Part shown: in pieces, positions 1-6,019 of the stretch
How the letters are laid out: each line of letters begins with the position of its first letter
How positions within the stretch are numbered: the stretch's first letter is position 1
Notes under the pieces: generated by a model
What the model saw: the letters and a program-made list of their open reading frames with translations, nothing else
Told to the model about the DNA's origin: nothing
The model's database searches: none
Made by a program: the position numbers and the translations under genes
Origin: Veillonella sp.
Lineage (GTDB): Bacteria > Bacillota > Negativicutes > Veillonellales > Veillonellaceae
Assembly (NCBI GenBank): GCA_022737715.1
Contig: JAIITD010000039.1
Location: 1 to 12,566, forward strand
Direction of reading: 5' to 3'
DNA: 12,566 nucleotides

Positions 1-62
1 ACGATGTCATCATTATCTGTAAGAATACGTGTAGGAACACATACTAATTCTAATTCTGCCAT
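1..62 (-). CDS. Probable CofE-like (F420-0:gamma-glutamyl ligase family) protein, N-terminal fragment
   Basis: Only the first 20 codons are inside the window, reading MAELELVCVPTRILTDNDDI from an ATG at 60-62. The start is well supported: TAAGGAGG lies just upstream at 70-77 and overlaps the stop codon of the preceding gene, so the two are very likely co-transcribed and translationally coupled. The TRIL-x-DNDD pattern resembles the beginning of Firmicute proteins annotated as coenzyme F420-0:L-glutamate ligase (COG1478), which usually start with a short beta strand followed by a GDD/DD motif. That is recognition from a very short piece, so the function is tentative. If correct, it would be a glutamate-linking enzyme downstream of glutamate racemase. 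The coding call itself is firmer than the product. Confidence 0.6.
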   Translation of the reverse strand, partial: MAELELVCVPTRILTDNDDI

Positions 63-74
63 TGTTATGCCTCC

Positions 75-614
75 TTAGTGAACCAATGCTGCTTGTACTT
101 CTTCTGCAGTCAAACGAATACGTTGTTTATCGATATGATAATCGGTACGACCTACGATTTGGTAATAAATGTCGATGTCCATATAAGGGAAGCCCTTAAT
201 ATCTTCGCGGATATTGCCATTTCTACCTGTTAAGGTAACGTAAACGCGGATTGTACCACCCTTGCGAGGCTTGATGATGATGGCTTCAAAGTACCCATCA
301 TGGCGTGGACGATCGATATCCATAGCCCAAGCGTCTACTTTCACACCATCAAAATGTTCTTCTGGAAGCAAAGGACGTGGGAATAAATCCATGATTGTAC
401 CAAGTTGACGGCCTTTGTTTACAAATGGCACATCACAGAACAATGTGATGGAACTCATATTCATATCTGCCAATTGAAAGCTTGTTTTTCGCTTTGGCAA
501 CAAAATAACGCGTTCATTACCTTGTTTTAATACGAATAGACGGAATAATAAGTACAAAATAGCTACGATAACTGCAATGGCAACTATCACATTTATGATG
601 TCATAAAACCACAT
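75..614 (-). CDS. Membrane-anchored protein of unknown function (179 aa)
   Basis: I do not recognise the family. The protein has one N-terminal hydrophobic helix (about residues 6-29) followed by a basic stretch (KRKTS around 41-45), which suggests an N-out/C-in single-pass anchor with a cytoplasmic body, although the opposite topology cannot be excluded. The remaining 130 residues look like a compact mixed or mostly beta domain, with alternating hydrophobic strands such as EAIIIKP and TIRVYVTLTG, and a charged C-terminus. There is no Cys cluster, nucleotide-binding motif or obvious catalytic signature. The start ATG has AAGGAG about 8 bases upstream, which overlaps the murI stop codon at 627-629; the gap to murI is only 12 bases. 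The gene sits between murI and a probable gamma-glutamyl ligase, so a role in glutamate or envelope metabolism is possible, but this is inference from position only. Confidence 0.85.
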   Translation of the reverse strand: MWFYDIINVIVAIAVIVAILYLLFRLFVLKQGNERVILLPKRKTSFQLADMNMSSITLFCDVPFVNKGRQLGTIMDLFPRPLLPEEHFDGVKVDAWAMDIDRPRHDGYFEAIIIKPRKGGTIRVYVTLTGRNGNIREDIKGFPYMDIDIYYQIVGRTDYHIDKQRIRLTAEEVQAALVH

Positions 615-626
615 GTGAATTCTCCT

Positions 627-1436
627 TTATAGTGTAATCAATTCCACCGAAAAATCATCAGTATCTAAGAATTGGGCGCCCAAATCAGCCCCTAAAGCAA
701 TATCCTTTGTGAAATACAAGGTGCTACGGCCCTTCTCTGTAGATGGATTATGTAAATGATTGCTATCCATCGTACGTCGTACTAGATCACTAGTCTCATA
801 AGCAGGGTCGATATATCGGATGCGGTCACCTGATAACTCCTGCAGGACAGGACTAACAAATGGGAAATGAGTACATCCCAATACGACAACATCGATATCC
901 CGTTCTAGCATAGGTGCTAAGTACTCCTTAGCGGCTTTACGAACAGCGTCATCATGCAAATGACCTTGTTCAATTAAGCCGGCTAGTTCTGGGCATGGTT
1001 GCTCCCATACAAAAACCTCATGGTCGATGTCCATAGCCACATATTTATGAATATGACTATTAACGGTCGCCACTGTCGCCATGATACCGATGGTATTACT
1101 ATTGCTTTCACGAATAGCGGTCTTAACACCTTGCGACACGCCGATAACCGGCACATTGACGCGACTGCGCACCTCATCGAGGGCCACTACGGTGAAAGTA
1201 TTGCACGCGATAACCATCAATTTTACAGGTACTTGATGTAATGTTTCTGCAATACGACAAGCGATTTCTGTAATCTCCTCGGTTGGACGATTGCCAACGG
1301 GATTATTAGCATTATCCCCTATATAGATGAAGTTTTCATTGGGAAATTGTTCCTGTAGAACTTTCAAAACGGATAGACCACCTACACCTGAGTCAAAGAC
1401 GCCGATAGGCAGTCGTTGTGTATCTATATTAGTCAT
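627..1436 (-). CDS. murI: Glutamate racemase MurI
   Basis: Interconverts L- and D-glutamate in the cytosol, supplying D-Glu for peptidoglycan stem peptides. Family signatures are present in order: the N-terminal FDSGVGG loop (Asp15, Ser16), the first catalytic cysteine in ACNT (Cys78) and the second in GCTHFP (Cys188), at the spacing expected for a two-domain Asp/Glu racemase. The 269-aa length is normal. I chose the ATG at 1434-1436 (MTNIDTQ) over the ATG at 1455-1457 that would add MLLRRCL, because GAGGAG sits seven bases before it; this start overlaps the last 8 bases of the upstream thioesterase gene (ATGACTAA). One oddity: the usual GD-x-A-R-x-PYG substrate loop reads GDNANNPVG here (residues 40-48), so the tyrosine normally found in the glutamate pocket is Val47. 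It is the second gene of the operon from the promoter at 1881-1909. Confidence 0.93.
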   Translation of the reverse strand: MTNIDTQRLPIGVFDSGVGGLSVLKVLQEQFPNENFIYIGDNANNPVGNRPTEEITEIACRIAETLHQVPVKLMVIACNTFTVVALDEVRSRVNVPVIGVSQGVKTAIRESNSNTIGIMATVATVNSHIHKYVAMDIDHEVFVWEQPCPELAGLIEQGHLHDDAVRKAAKEYLAPMLERDIDVVVLGCTHFPFVSPVLQELSGDRIRYIDPAYETSDLVRRTMDSNHLHNPSTEKGRSTLYFTKDIALGADLGAQFLDTDDFSVELITL

Positions 1437-1848
1437 GAGGCATCTCCTCAACAGCATTTAGAATAGGTTGATAAAAGCGATCCTCTAATCGTACGATTTT
1501 CCCAGACGATTTAGACATAAAGGCATTCTTAGTCTCGCCCGTCGCCAGTAAAGCACCATCGCTAGCGCGGCGCATGCGATATTTGAATACCATCTGAGCA
1601 CGGGTCATTTTGACTAAATAGGTTTCTATATTAATCGTGTCATCGAAACGAGCAGGTTCCTTATAATTACACGATACATTCATGATTGGAAATACTATAT
1701 CTTCGTCCATCATGTCCCACAAGGTAACACCGATATGACGAAGAAATTCTATACGCGCCATTTCAAACCACCGAAAATGATTGCTGTGGTGAGCAATCCC
1801 CATCATATCGGTTTCATAGAAACGGACATTAATTGTCGCTGTATACAT
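1429..1848 (-). CDS. ybgC: YbgC/FcbC-type acyl-CoA thioesterase (hot-dog fold)
   Basis: A 139-aa single hot-dog-domain protein, the standard size for the 4-hydroxybenzoyl-CoA thioesterase/YbgC group, which hydrolyses acyl-CoA (in some members acyl-ACP) thioesters in the cytosol. The diagnostic N-terminal motif is visible: VRFYETDMMGIAHHSNHFRWFE at about residues 8-29, with Asp14 in the position of the catalytic aspartate and the following G-x-x-H-x-x-N pattern. The start is supported by AGAAGGATG upstream. It is the first gene after a strong promoter and overlaps murI by 8 bases, so translation of the two is probably coupled. The physiological acyl substrate cannot be deduced from sequence. 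The pairing with murI may only reflect operon convenience. Confidence 0.88.
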   Translation of the reverse strand: MYTATINVRFYETDMMGIAHHSNHFRWFEMARIEFLRHIGVTLWDMMDEDIVFPIMNVSCNYKEPARFDDTINIETYLVKMTRAQMVFKYRMRRASDGALLATGETKNAFMSKSSGKIVRLEDRFYQPILNAVEEMPHD

Positions 1849-1880
1849 TTATTCATCCTTCTTATTACAATACAAATTCA

Positions 1881-1909
1881 ATTGTATATCTATTAACAAA
1901 GGGTGTCAA
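1881..1909 (-). promoter_or_regulatory. Sigma-70 promoter of the thioesterase-murI operon
   Basis: On the minus strand, TTGACA (1904-1909) is followed after exactly 17 bases by TACAAT (1881-1886), a near-consensus vegetative promoter. Transcription would begin near 1874, leaving a leader of roughly 25 bases before the ATG at 1848. The -35 lies just beyond the hairpin at 1916-1957, so the two transcription units are cleanly separated. The -10 falls inside a small inverted repeat (ATACAA at 1870-1875 and TTGTAT at 1882-1887). Confidence 0.8.
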
Positions 1910-1915
1910 ATAAAC

Positions 1916-1957
1916 AAAGGCAGTCCAATCAATAACAATGATTAAACTGCCTTTTTT
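1916..1957 (-). terminator. Rho-independent terminator after the DUF1232 gene (possibly bidirectional)
   Basis: AAAGGCAGT (1916-1924) pairs with ACTGCCTTT (1946-1954); an inner AATCA/TGATT stem continues past a two-base mismatch to a seven-base loop. It begins nine bases past the stop of the DUF1232 gene. On the minus strand the tail reads TTTGTTTATTT, an interrupted U-tract; on the plus strand the tail is an uninterrupted run of six T, so it could also stop antisense transcription. Confidence 0.75.
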
Positions 1958-1966
1958 ATGTACTTG

Positions 1967-2305
1967 TTAGTTGCCAAAAGGGAATAACTTTTTCGCTTGT
2001 TCTTCGTGGGATGTTTTGATATAGCGATTGGCGATTTTGAAAGCAATGCCAAGAACTGCTACATCATCTACCCAGCCAAGGCCTGCAATCGTATCAGGGA
2101 TGATGTCAATTGGTAGGATAAGATACCCTAAGGCACCGGCTAAAATAGCCTTTACGTATTTTGGTGTATCTTGATCACGTAAACACAAGAATAACACCAC
2201 TGCTTTTTGTACAAAGGCAAGTTTTTTACCATAGCGAGTGGCAAACGCTAAAAAGCGAGACTCGCTAAAATACTTGCCATATTTAATAATCTTTAATGGA
2301 TTCAT
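1967..2305 (-). CDS. DUF1232 (YkvA-like) small membrane protein
   Basis: A 112-aa protein with the DUF1232 core clearly visible at about residues 56-88: a hydrophobic helix ending in LPIDIIPD, then a short glycine loop and WVDD. The Asp/Pro/Asp and DD residues are the conserved hallmarks of the family. A second hydrophobic stretch (residues 32-42) precedes it and the C-terminus is basic. DUF1232 proteins are small, membrane-associated and functionally uncharacterised as far as I know. The start ATG is preceded by AGAAGGA. It lies 14 bases behind the 11-mer repeat protein and shares its promoter, so the two probably act together, perhaps at the cytoplasmic face of the membrane. A hairpin terminator follows directly. 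Confidence 0.85.
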   Translation of the reverse strand: MNPLKIIKYGKYFSESRFLAFATRYGKKLAFVQKAVVLFLCLRDQDTPKYVKAILAGALGYLILPIDIIPDTIAGLGWVDDVAVLGIAFKIANRYIKTSHEEQAKKLFPFGN

Positions 2306-2319
2306 ACCGATCCTTCTAA

Positions 2320-3183
2320 CTATTTACGGAAACCGTTAATTGTGGATTTTGTCGTTTCTTTAACTGTTTCAACAGCTTGGAATGCTGTGTCCTTTGCATT
2401 TTCAACAGCTTGAGCCGCTGTAGTTTTTGCGTTTTCCACAGCTACTTGAGTTGTTGCTTTCGCTACCTCTACGCCACCTTTAGCCAATTCTTTTGCGGTA
2501 TCCAATGTTTCTTTTGCTACATCGATTTTTTCTTTTGCCGCATCAGTTACTTTTGCTACTGCTTCTGCTGCATTATCATGCAATTGGTATTTTGTTTCCG
2601 TATTCCATTTTTCAATAGCAGGTGCTACTTTTTCGGAATATACTTGTTCTAATTGTTCTTTTGCAAGACCTGTTTCATTGGCAATACCAGCCCATACATC
2701 GCGTTGGCCTTGAGTGAAAGGAATGCTTGCCGCTGCATCGCGAGCGATTTCGCCAGCAATAGCCTTACCATTTTCATAAAATTCAGCAATCATAGGTTTG
2801 TAGCGTTCGATATCGGATGGCATACCATCTTCGATCCAAATATGAGCTACTTTACCAATAGCATACGTCAAGCCAACAGCTACAGGTACGCGTACTACTT
2901 TAAAAGGTACGAGTAAGGAAATAGCAGCTGTTGCAATCGCTGTGCTCAAACCACCTACTAAACCTACAACAGCACCTGTTTGTAATTCCACATCATATAA
3001 ATGGGCGATGCGAGTTACCATATAGGTTGCATTTGTGCATAGTGCAACATTGCTGAATTTTGGAGACAAAGCCAGTACGGCAGCACGGCCTGCGCCCCAG
3101 AAAATAAATTGTTCAACTTGATAATTTAAATCTTGACCACCATCGCTAAGCGGTTCAATTCTAACGCCATTATATTCTGCCAT
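2320..3183 (-). CDS. Membrane-associated protein with an LEA/apolipoprotein-like 11-mer repeat tail
   Basis: A 287-aa protein in three parts. Residues 1-65 are mixed. Residues 66-115 contain two hydrophobic, Gly/Ala-rich segments that look like a membrane hairpin and remind me of DUF697-type domains, though I would not assign it. Residues 208-284 are seven consecutive 11-residue units rich in Ala, Lys, Thr, Glu and Val (for example AKTTAAQAVEN, AKDTAFQAVET), the pattern of group 3 LEA proteins, apolipoproteins and phasin-like surfaces that form long amphipathic helices. There is no signal peptide. I chose the ATG at 3181-3183 (MAEYNG) because AAGGAG lies seven to eight bases upstream; an in-frame ATG at 3232-3234 coincides with the expected transcription start of the extended -10 promoter and has no ribosome binding site. 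It is co-transcribed with the DUF1232 gene. Role unknown; a membrane-coating or stress function is inference. Confidence 0.82.
   Translation of the reverse strand: MAEYNGVRIEPLSDGGQDLNYQVEQFIFWGAGRAAVLALSPKFSNVALCTNATYMVTRIAHLYDVELQTGAVVGLVGGLSTAIATAAISLLVPFKVVRVPVAVGLTYAIGKVAHIWIEDGMPSDIERYKPMIAEFYENGKAIAGEIARDAAASIPFTQGQRDVWAGIANETGLAKEQLEQVYSEKVAPAIEKWNTETKYQLHDNAAEAVAKVTDAAKEKIDVAKETLDTAKELAKGGVEVAKATTQVAVENAKTTAAQAVENAKDTAFQAVETVKETTKSTINGFRK
2332..2562 (-). repeat. Seven 11-residue (33-bp) coding repeats
   Basis: Within the 287-aa gene, residues 208-284 divide into seven in-phase 11-mers without insertions. The units near the C-terminus are the closest to each other (AKATTQVAVEN, AKTTAAQAVEN, AKDTAFQAVET). 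At the DNA level the repeats have diverged, so this is a protein-level repeat under selection rather than a fresh tandem duplication. Confidence 0.75.
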
Positions 3184-3241
3184 AATCGTTCTCCTTTTTT
3201 CCGGATTCCACTTGTGAATGTATGTATCGTTCATTAGTATT

Positions 3242-3250
3242 ATTATACCA
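3242..3250 (-). promoter_or_regulatory. Extended -10 promoter of the 11-mer repeat protein operon
   Basis: The minus strand reads TGGTATAAT, a perfect -10 hexamer with the TGn extension. The hexamer 17 bases upstream (3265-3270, TTTCAA) is a poor -35, as is common with extended -10 promoters. Transcription would start near 3235, giving a leader of about 50 bases to the ATG at 3183. Confidence 0.65.
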
Positions 3251-3341
3251 TTCTCAATGTAGAATTGAAATGAATAATATATATTTTACCCTGCATAAAC
3301 GGGTTTATTATGACTATTAGTAATAGATAATGCTCTATCCA

Positions 3342-4109
3342 TTACCAACTTGTAAGGCCTCCATCGATTGTCCAGGCAGCTCCTGTTACAAAGGAGGCCT
3401 TTGAACTAATTAAAAAGGCGATGACTTCGCCAATTTCATGAGGTTTTGCAATACGTCCCAATGGATAGTGTTGGCCCATCTCCTCTTTTGCTTGCTCCGC
3501 ATCTTGATGAGATTGAGCGATTTGCTTATCTACAAGGGATGTATCTACATCGCCAGGGCACACGCAGTTTACACGTACCTCATGGGGTGCCATCTCAAGG
3601 GATAATGATTTTGTAAAGCTTACGATAGCACCTTTTGATGCACCATATACTGAGCAGGCCACATTACCCTGTAGGCCCGCATCACTAGATACGGTAACAA
3701 TACTGCCCTTTACTTGACGTAAATAAGGCAATGCGGCTTGGCACAAGAACACAGTGCCTTTTACATTCGTCCCAAACATTTCATCAAAGGCGGATTCCGT
3801 TACATCTGCTAGTAACTCCTCTTCATAATATCCAGCCGCCGTCACGAGGGCCGAAATGCTACCGAAGAAATCTACCGTTTCTTTTACGATGCGCTGACAG
3901 TCGCTAACACTAGAGACATCACCTTTTACATAGCGCACCTTTGAAGAATAGCGGCGCAACTTCATCTTTGCCCTTTGTCCCACTTGTTCATCGCGACCAT
4001 TGATAACGACACACCAACCCTCTTGCAATAATAGCTTCGCCGTCGCAAACCCGATACCAGATGTACCACCGCTGATCAATGCCACTTGCACATCACTTTT
4101 ATGAGGCAT
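3342..4109 (-). CDS. Short-chain dehydrogenase/reductase (FabG-like)
   Basis: A classical SDR of 255 aa that would carry out NAD(P)H-dependent oxidoreduction in the cytosol. Visible motifs: the dinucleotide-binding SGGTSGIG (residues 13-20), the TAAG variant of NNAG (90-93), Asn115, catalytic Ser142 in VSSD, the Tyr155-x-x-x-Lys159 pair in YGASK, and a C-terminal FVTGAAWTIDGG typical of 3-oxoacyl-ACP reductase-like members. Arg39 after the second strand (NGR) suggests NADPH preference. I chose the ATG at 4107-4109 because AGGAGG sits seven bases upstream; a GTG two codons earlier (4113-4115) is only one base from that site. The gap to the permease gene is 11 bases and the ribosome binding site overlaps its stop codon, so they form an operon. 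The substrate is not predictable; it is not in a fatty-acid gene cluster, so I would not call it fabG. Confidence 0.88.
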   Translation of the reverse strand: MPHKSDVQVALISGGTSGIGFATAKLLLQEGWCVVINGRDEQVGQRAKMKLRRYSSKVRYVKGDVSSVSDCQRIVKETVDFFGSISALVTAAGYYEEELLADVTESAFDEMFGTNVKGTVFLCQAALPYLRQVKGSIVTVSSDAGLQGNVACSVYGASKGAIVSFTKSLSLEMAPHEVRVNCVCPGDVDTSLVDKQIAQSHQDAEQAKEEMGQHYPLGRIAKPHEIGEVIAFLISSKASFVTGAAWTIDGGLTSW

Positions 4110-4120
4110 ACTCACACCTC

Positions 4121-4915
4121 CTACAAGGTAGAAATATAATCAAACACTAATTTTAATAACATCACTGTCGTAACAGACAGGAACACAACACGCACCAAGG
4201 ACGAGCCTTTCGCAATGGCTAAATGAGATCCTAAATAGGCGCCAATCACTTGCCCCACCGCTGCAGCAAGGCCGTACATATAATTGACATGTCCTAAATA
4301 TATGAACACCAATAAGGATGCTAAATTACTGGTAAAATTTAAGATTTTAGCATTCGCCGAAGCATGGAGAAAATCAAAGCCTGTAAAGATAAAGCCCATG
4401 ATTAAGAATGTACCCGTACCAGGTCCGATAAAGCCATCATAAATTCCAATGCCTAATGCAAAGGCCATACAAATGTACAGAGCGCGCCCCATCACTTGAG
4501 ATGTACGATTGACTTCGCCCCAACTTTTCTTAAAGACCACAAATAAGGTTACAGCCACAAGCAATACGATGATTATGGGCTTAACATATAGCGGCGGTAA
4601 CGATACAACTGCTAAGGTACCGAGCATAGAGCCTATAAAGGTAAAGGGCAATAATTTTCGCACCAGTTTAAAGTCAACCATATGGTTTCGTAAAAACGTA
4701 ATCGATGCACTACCGGCGCCAAAGATACTAGATAATTTATTACTACCTAGAGCCATGCTAGGTGGTAGATTGGTTAGTAGCATGGCTGGCACGGAAATTA
4801 ATCCTCCACCACCTACTATGGAATCTACAAAGCCCGCAAAGGCACCTGCTACGCCAAGCAGTAACAGTATCATCACTTCATAGGGTATTCCGGTTATCGA
4901 AATCAGCCAATCCAT
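4121..4915 (-). CDS. TauE/SafE (TSUP) family membrane permease
   Basis: A 264-aa integral membrane protein with about seven or eight hydrophobic helices. The family signature appears twice, as expected from the internal duplication: GFVDSIVGGGGLISVPAML followed by SNKLSS in the N-terminal half (about residues 28-63), and GFIGPGTGTFL followed by NAKILNFTSN in the C-terminal half (about 161-197). TSUP proteins move small anions such as sulfite, sulfoacetate or other organosulfur or organic acids across the inner membrane; the actual substrate and direction are not evident here. The ATG is preceded by AAGGAGGTC. It is the first gene of a two-gene unit with the SDR downstream, which hints that the SDR may act on a compound related to the transported one. 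Confidence 0.9.
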   Translation of the reverse strand: MDWLISITGIPYEVMILLLLGVAGAFAGFVDSIVGGGGLISVPAMLLTNLPPSMALGSNKLSSIFGAGSASITFLRNHMVDFKLVRKLLPFTFIGSMLGTLAVVSLPPLYVKPIIIVLLVAVTLFVVFKKSWGEVNRTSQVMGRALYICMAFALGIGIYDGFIGPGTGTFLIMGFIFTGFDFLHASANAKILNFTSNLASLLVFIYLGHVNYMYGLAAAVGQVIGAYLGSHLAIAKGSSLVRVVFLSVTTVMLLKLVFDYISTL

Positions 4916-4954
4916 ATACGACCTCCTTAGGGCTACACATATAGGTATAGTACT

Positions 4955-4982
4955 ATTTTACCATTCGTATTATTAAAAACAA
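4955..4982 (-). promoter_or_regulatory. Probable promoter of the TSUP-SDR operon
   Basis: Minus-strand TTGTTT (4977-4982), a 16-base spacer and TAAAAT (4955-4960) preceded by TGG, giving an extended -10. The start would be near 4948, leaving a leader of about 33 bases. Quality is moderate; other AT-rich -10-like words lie nearby. Confidence 0.5.
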
Positions 4983-4999
4983 TAGCCATATATGCAAAG

Positions 5000-5024
5000 C
5001 AACGGTGACCATCGGCCACCGTTG
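5000..5024 (-). terminator. Hairpin after the metN-metI-yerC operon
   Basis: CAACGGTG (5000-5007) and CACCGTTG (5017-5024) are perfect inverted arms, and the inner bases extend the stem by about three pairs including a G-U, leaving a three-base loop. It lies about 33 bases past the yerC stop. The following minus-strand bases (CTTTGCATAT) are a weak U-tract, so termination may be partial or the hairpin may mainly protect the 3' end. Confidence 0.6.
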
Positions 5025-5057
5025 TATACATCTATGTTGGATGCACATATCCTTTGA

Positions 5058-5357
5058 CTATTTTGTACCTGACAATCGATCTAACACGATTGTATAACCA
5101 TCAGCACCATATACAAGGCATCGTTTCACACGACTAATCGTCGCCGTGCTAGCACCGGTTTCTTCTACGATGGTTTCGTAGCTATCCCCAGCGCGTAGCA
5201 TTTTAGCTACTTGAAGTCGTTGCGATAATGCTTTCAGTTCATTAACTGTACAAATATCTTCAAAGAATGCATAACATTCTTCTACCGTTTGAAGTTGTAA
5301 TATACCTTCAAAGAGCTCGTCATGTTGAGCACTTCTCAATTTTTCATTGACGCTCAT
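5058..5357 (-). CDS. yerC: YerC/YecD family TrpR-like DNA-binding protein
   Basis: A 99-aa all-helical protein matching the YerC/YecD group of TrpR-related regulators. The characteristic order is present: ELKALSQRLQVAKML (about residues 40-54), then AGDSYETIVEETGAS followed by TATISRVKRCL (56-81), which is the helix-turn-helix with its recognition helix. It probably acts as a small homodimeric transcription factor; its ligand and operator are not known to me. The start is backed by TAGGAGG, which overlaps the metI stop codon (8-base gap), so it is the third gene of the methionine importer operon. This invites the idea that it controls the importer or senses an amino acid, but family members occur in many contexts and the placement may be incidental. 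Confidence 0.87.
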   Translation of the reverse strand: MSVNEKLRSAQHDELFEGILQLQTVEECYAFFEDICTVNELKALSQRLQVAKMLRAGDSYETIVEETGASTATISRVKRCLVYGADGYTIVLDRLSGTK

Positions 5358-5365
5358 AACGCCTC

Positions 5366-6019
5366 CTATTTTTTATTCATCGCTTTGGATAAACCGTCAC
5401 CAATCATTTGGATAACTTGAACCATGATGATAAGAATGATAATGGTAGCGAGCATGATATCCCCTTGGAAACGTTGGTAACCATAGCGGATAGCAATGTC
5501 GCCAAGGCCACCGCCCCCAATAGCACCAGCCATAGCAGAATAACCAATTAAGTTAACGATAAGTACTGTTACATTATCGATAATGGTTGGCAATGCTTCT
5601 GGCAACAATACCTTGCGGATAATTTGGAATGGGCTTGCCCCCATCGATTGTGCCGCTTCGATAACGCCAAATTGAATATCCTTAATGGATGTTTCTACGA
5701 GGCGCGCTAAAAACGGAATCGCTGCCAAGGTCAATGGCACACAAGCAGCTGTCGTACCAATGGATGTACCAACAACCATACGCGTAAATGGAATGATAGC
5801 CACCATTAAGATGATAAATGGAATGGAACGCGTTGCATTGACGATGGCCCCTAGGATTTTATTAAGAGCTGCATTTTCTAAGATATGCCCCTTAGATGTT
5901 ACTACCAATACAACGCCGAGTGGAATACCAATAATCATGGCCATGATCGTAGAAATAACGGTCATTTGCAATGTATCCAAGGTACCGGTTATCAACAATT
6001 TAACGACTTGCTCTGACAT
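5366..6019 (-). CDS. metI: Methionine ABC transporter permease MetI
   Basis: Inner-membrane permease of the MetNIQ importer (D- and L-methionine). The 217-aa length and about five hydrophobic helices match the family. The cytoplasmic EAA loop that docks on the ATPase is clear: EAAQSMGASPFQIIRKVLLPEA at about residues 122-143. The glycine-rich GAIGGGGLGD is typical of MetI. The start ATG at 6017-6019 has GAGGTG at a good distance and lies inside the last 20 bases of metN, so translation is coupled. The substrate-binding lipoprotein MetQ is not next to it. The family is also known to take related short amino-acid derivatives, so strict methionine specificity is an inference. Confidence 0.93.
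   Translation of the reverse strand: MSEQVVKLLITGTLDTLQMTVISTIMAMIIGIPLGVVLVVTSKGHILENAALNKILGAIVNATRSIPFIILMVAIIPFTRMVVGTSIGTTAACVPLTLAAIPFLARLVETSIKDIQFGVIEAAQSMGASPFQIIRKVLLPEALPTIIDNVTVLIVNLIGYSAMAGAIGGGGLGDIAIRYGYQRFQGDIMLATIIILIIMVQVIQMIGDGLSKAMNKK

Noticed and set aside
1437..1457. Longer start of murI (MLLRRCL...)
   Set aside because: The internal ATG at 1436 has GAGGAG seven bases upstream and begins the usual murI N-terminus; the longer form would add residues atypical of the family and overlap the thioesterase more.
2377..2916. Plus-strand open frames opposite the 11-mer repeat protein
   Set aside because: Cys/Phe/Ser-rich translations are the antisense shadow of Ala/Lys/Glu-rich coding sequence; no ribosome sites or family features.
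3184..3234. Extra 17-residue N-terminus for the 11-mer repeat protein (MNDTYIHKW...)
   Set aside because: Its ATG coincides with the predicted transcription start just after TGGTATAAT and has no ribosome binding site, whereas the ATG at 3183 has AAGGAG at a good distance.
3314..3326. CTATTA-G-TAATAG dyad downstream of the SDR gene
   Set aside because: Short, AT-only arms with a one-base centre and no U-tract; not a credible terminator or operator by itself.
4509..4944. Plus-strand open frames opposite the TSUP permease gene
   Set aside because: Antisense shadows of the clearly coding permease; no recognisable domain.
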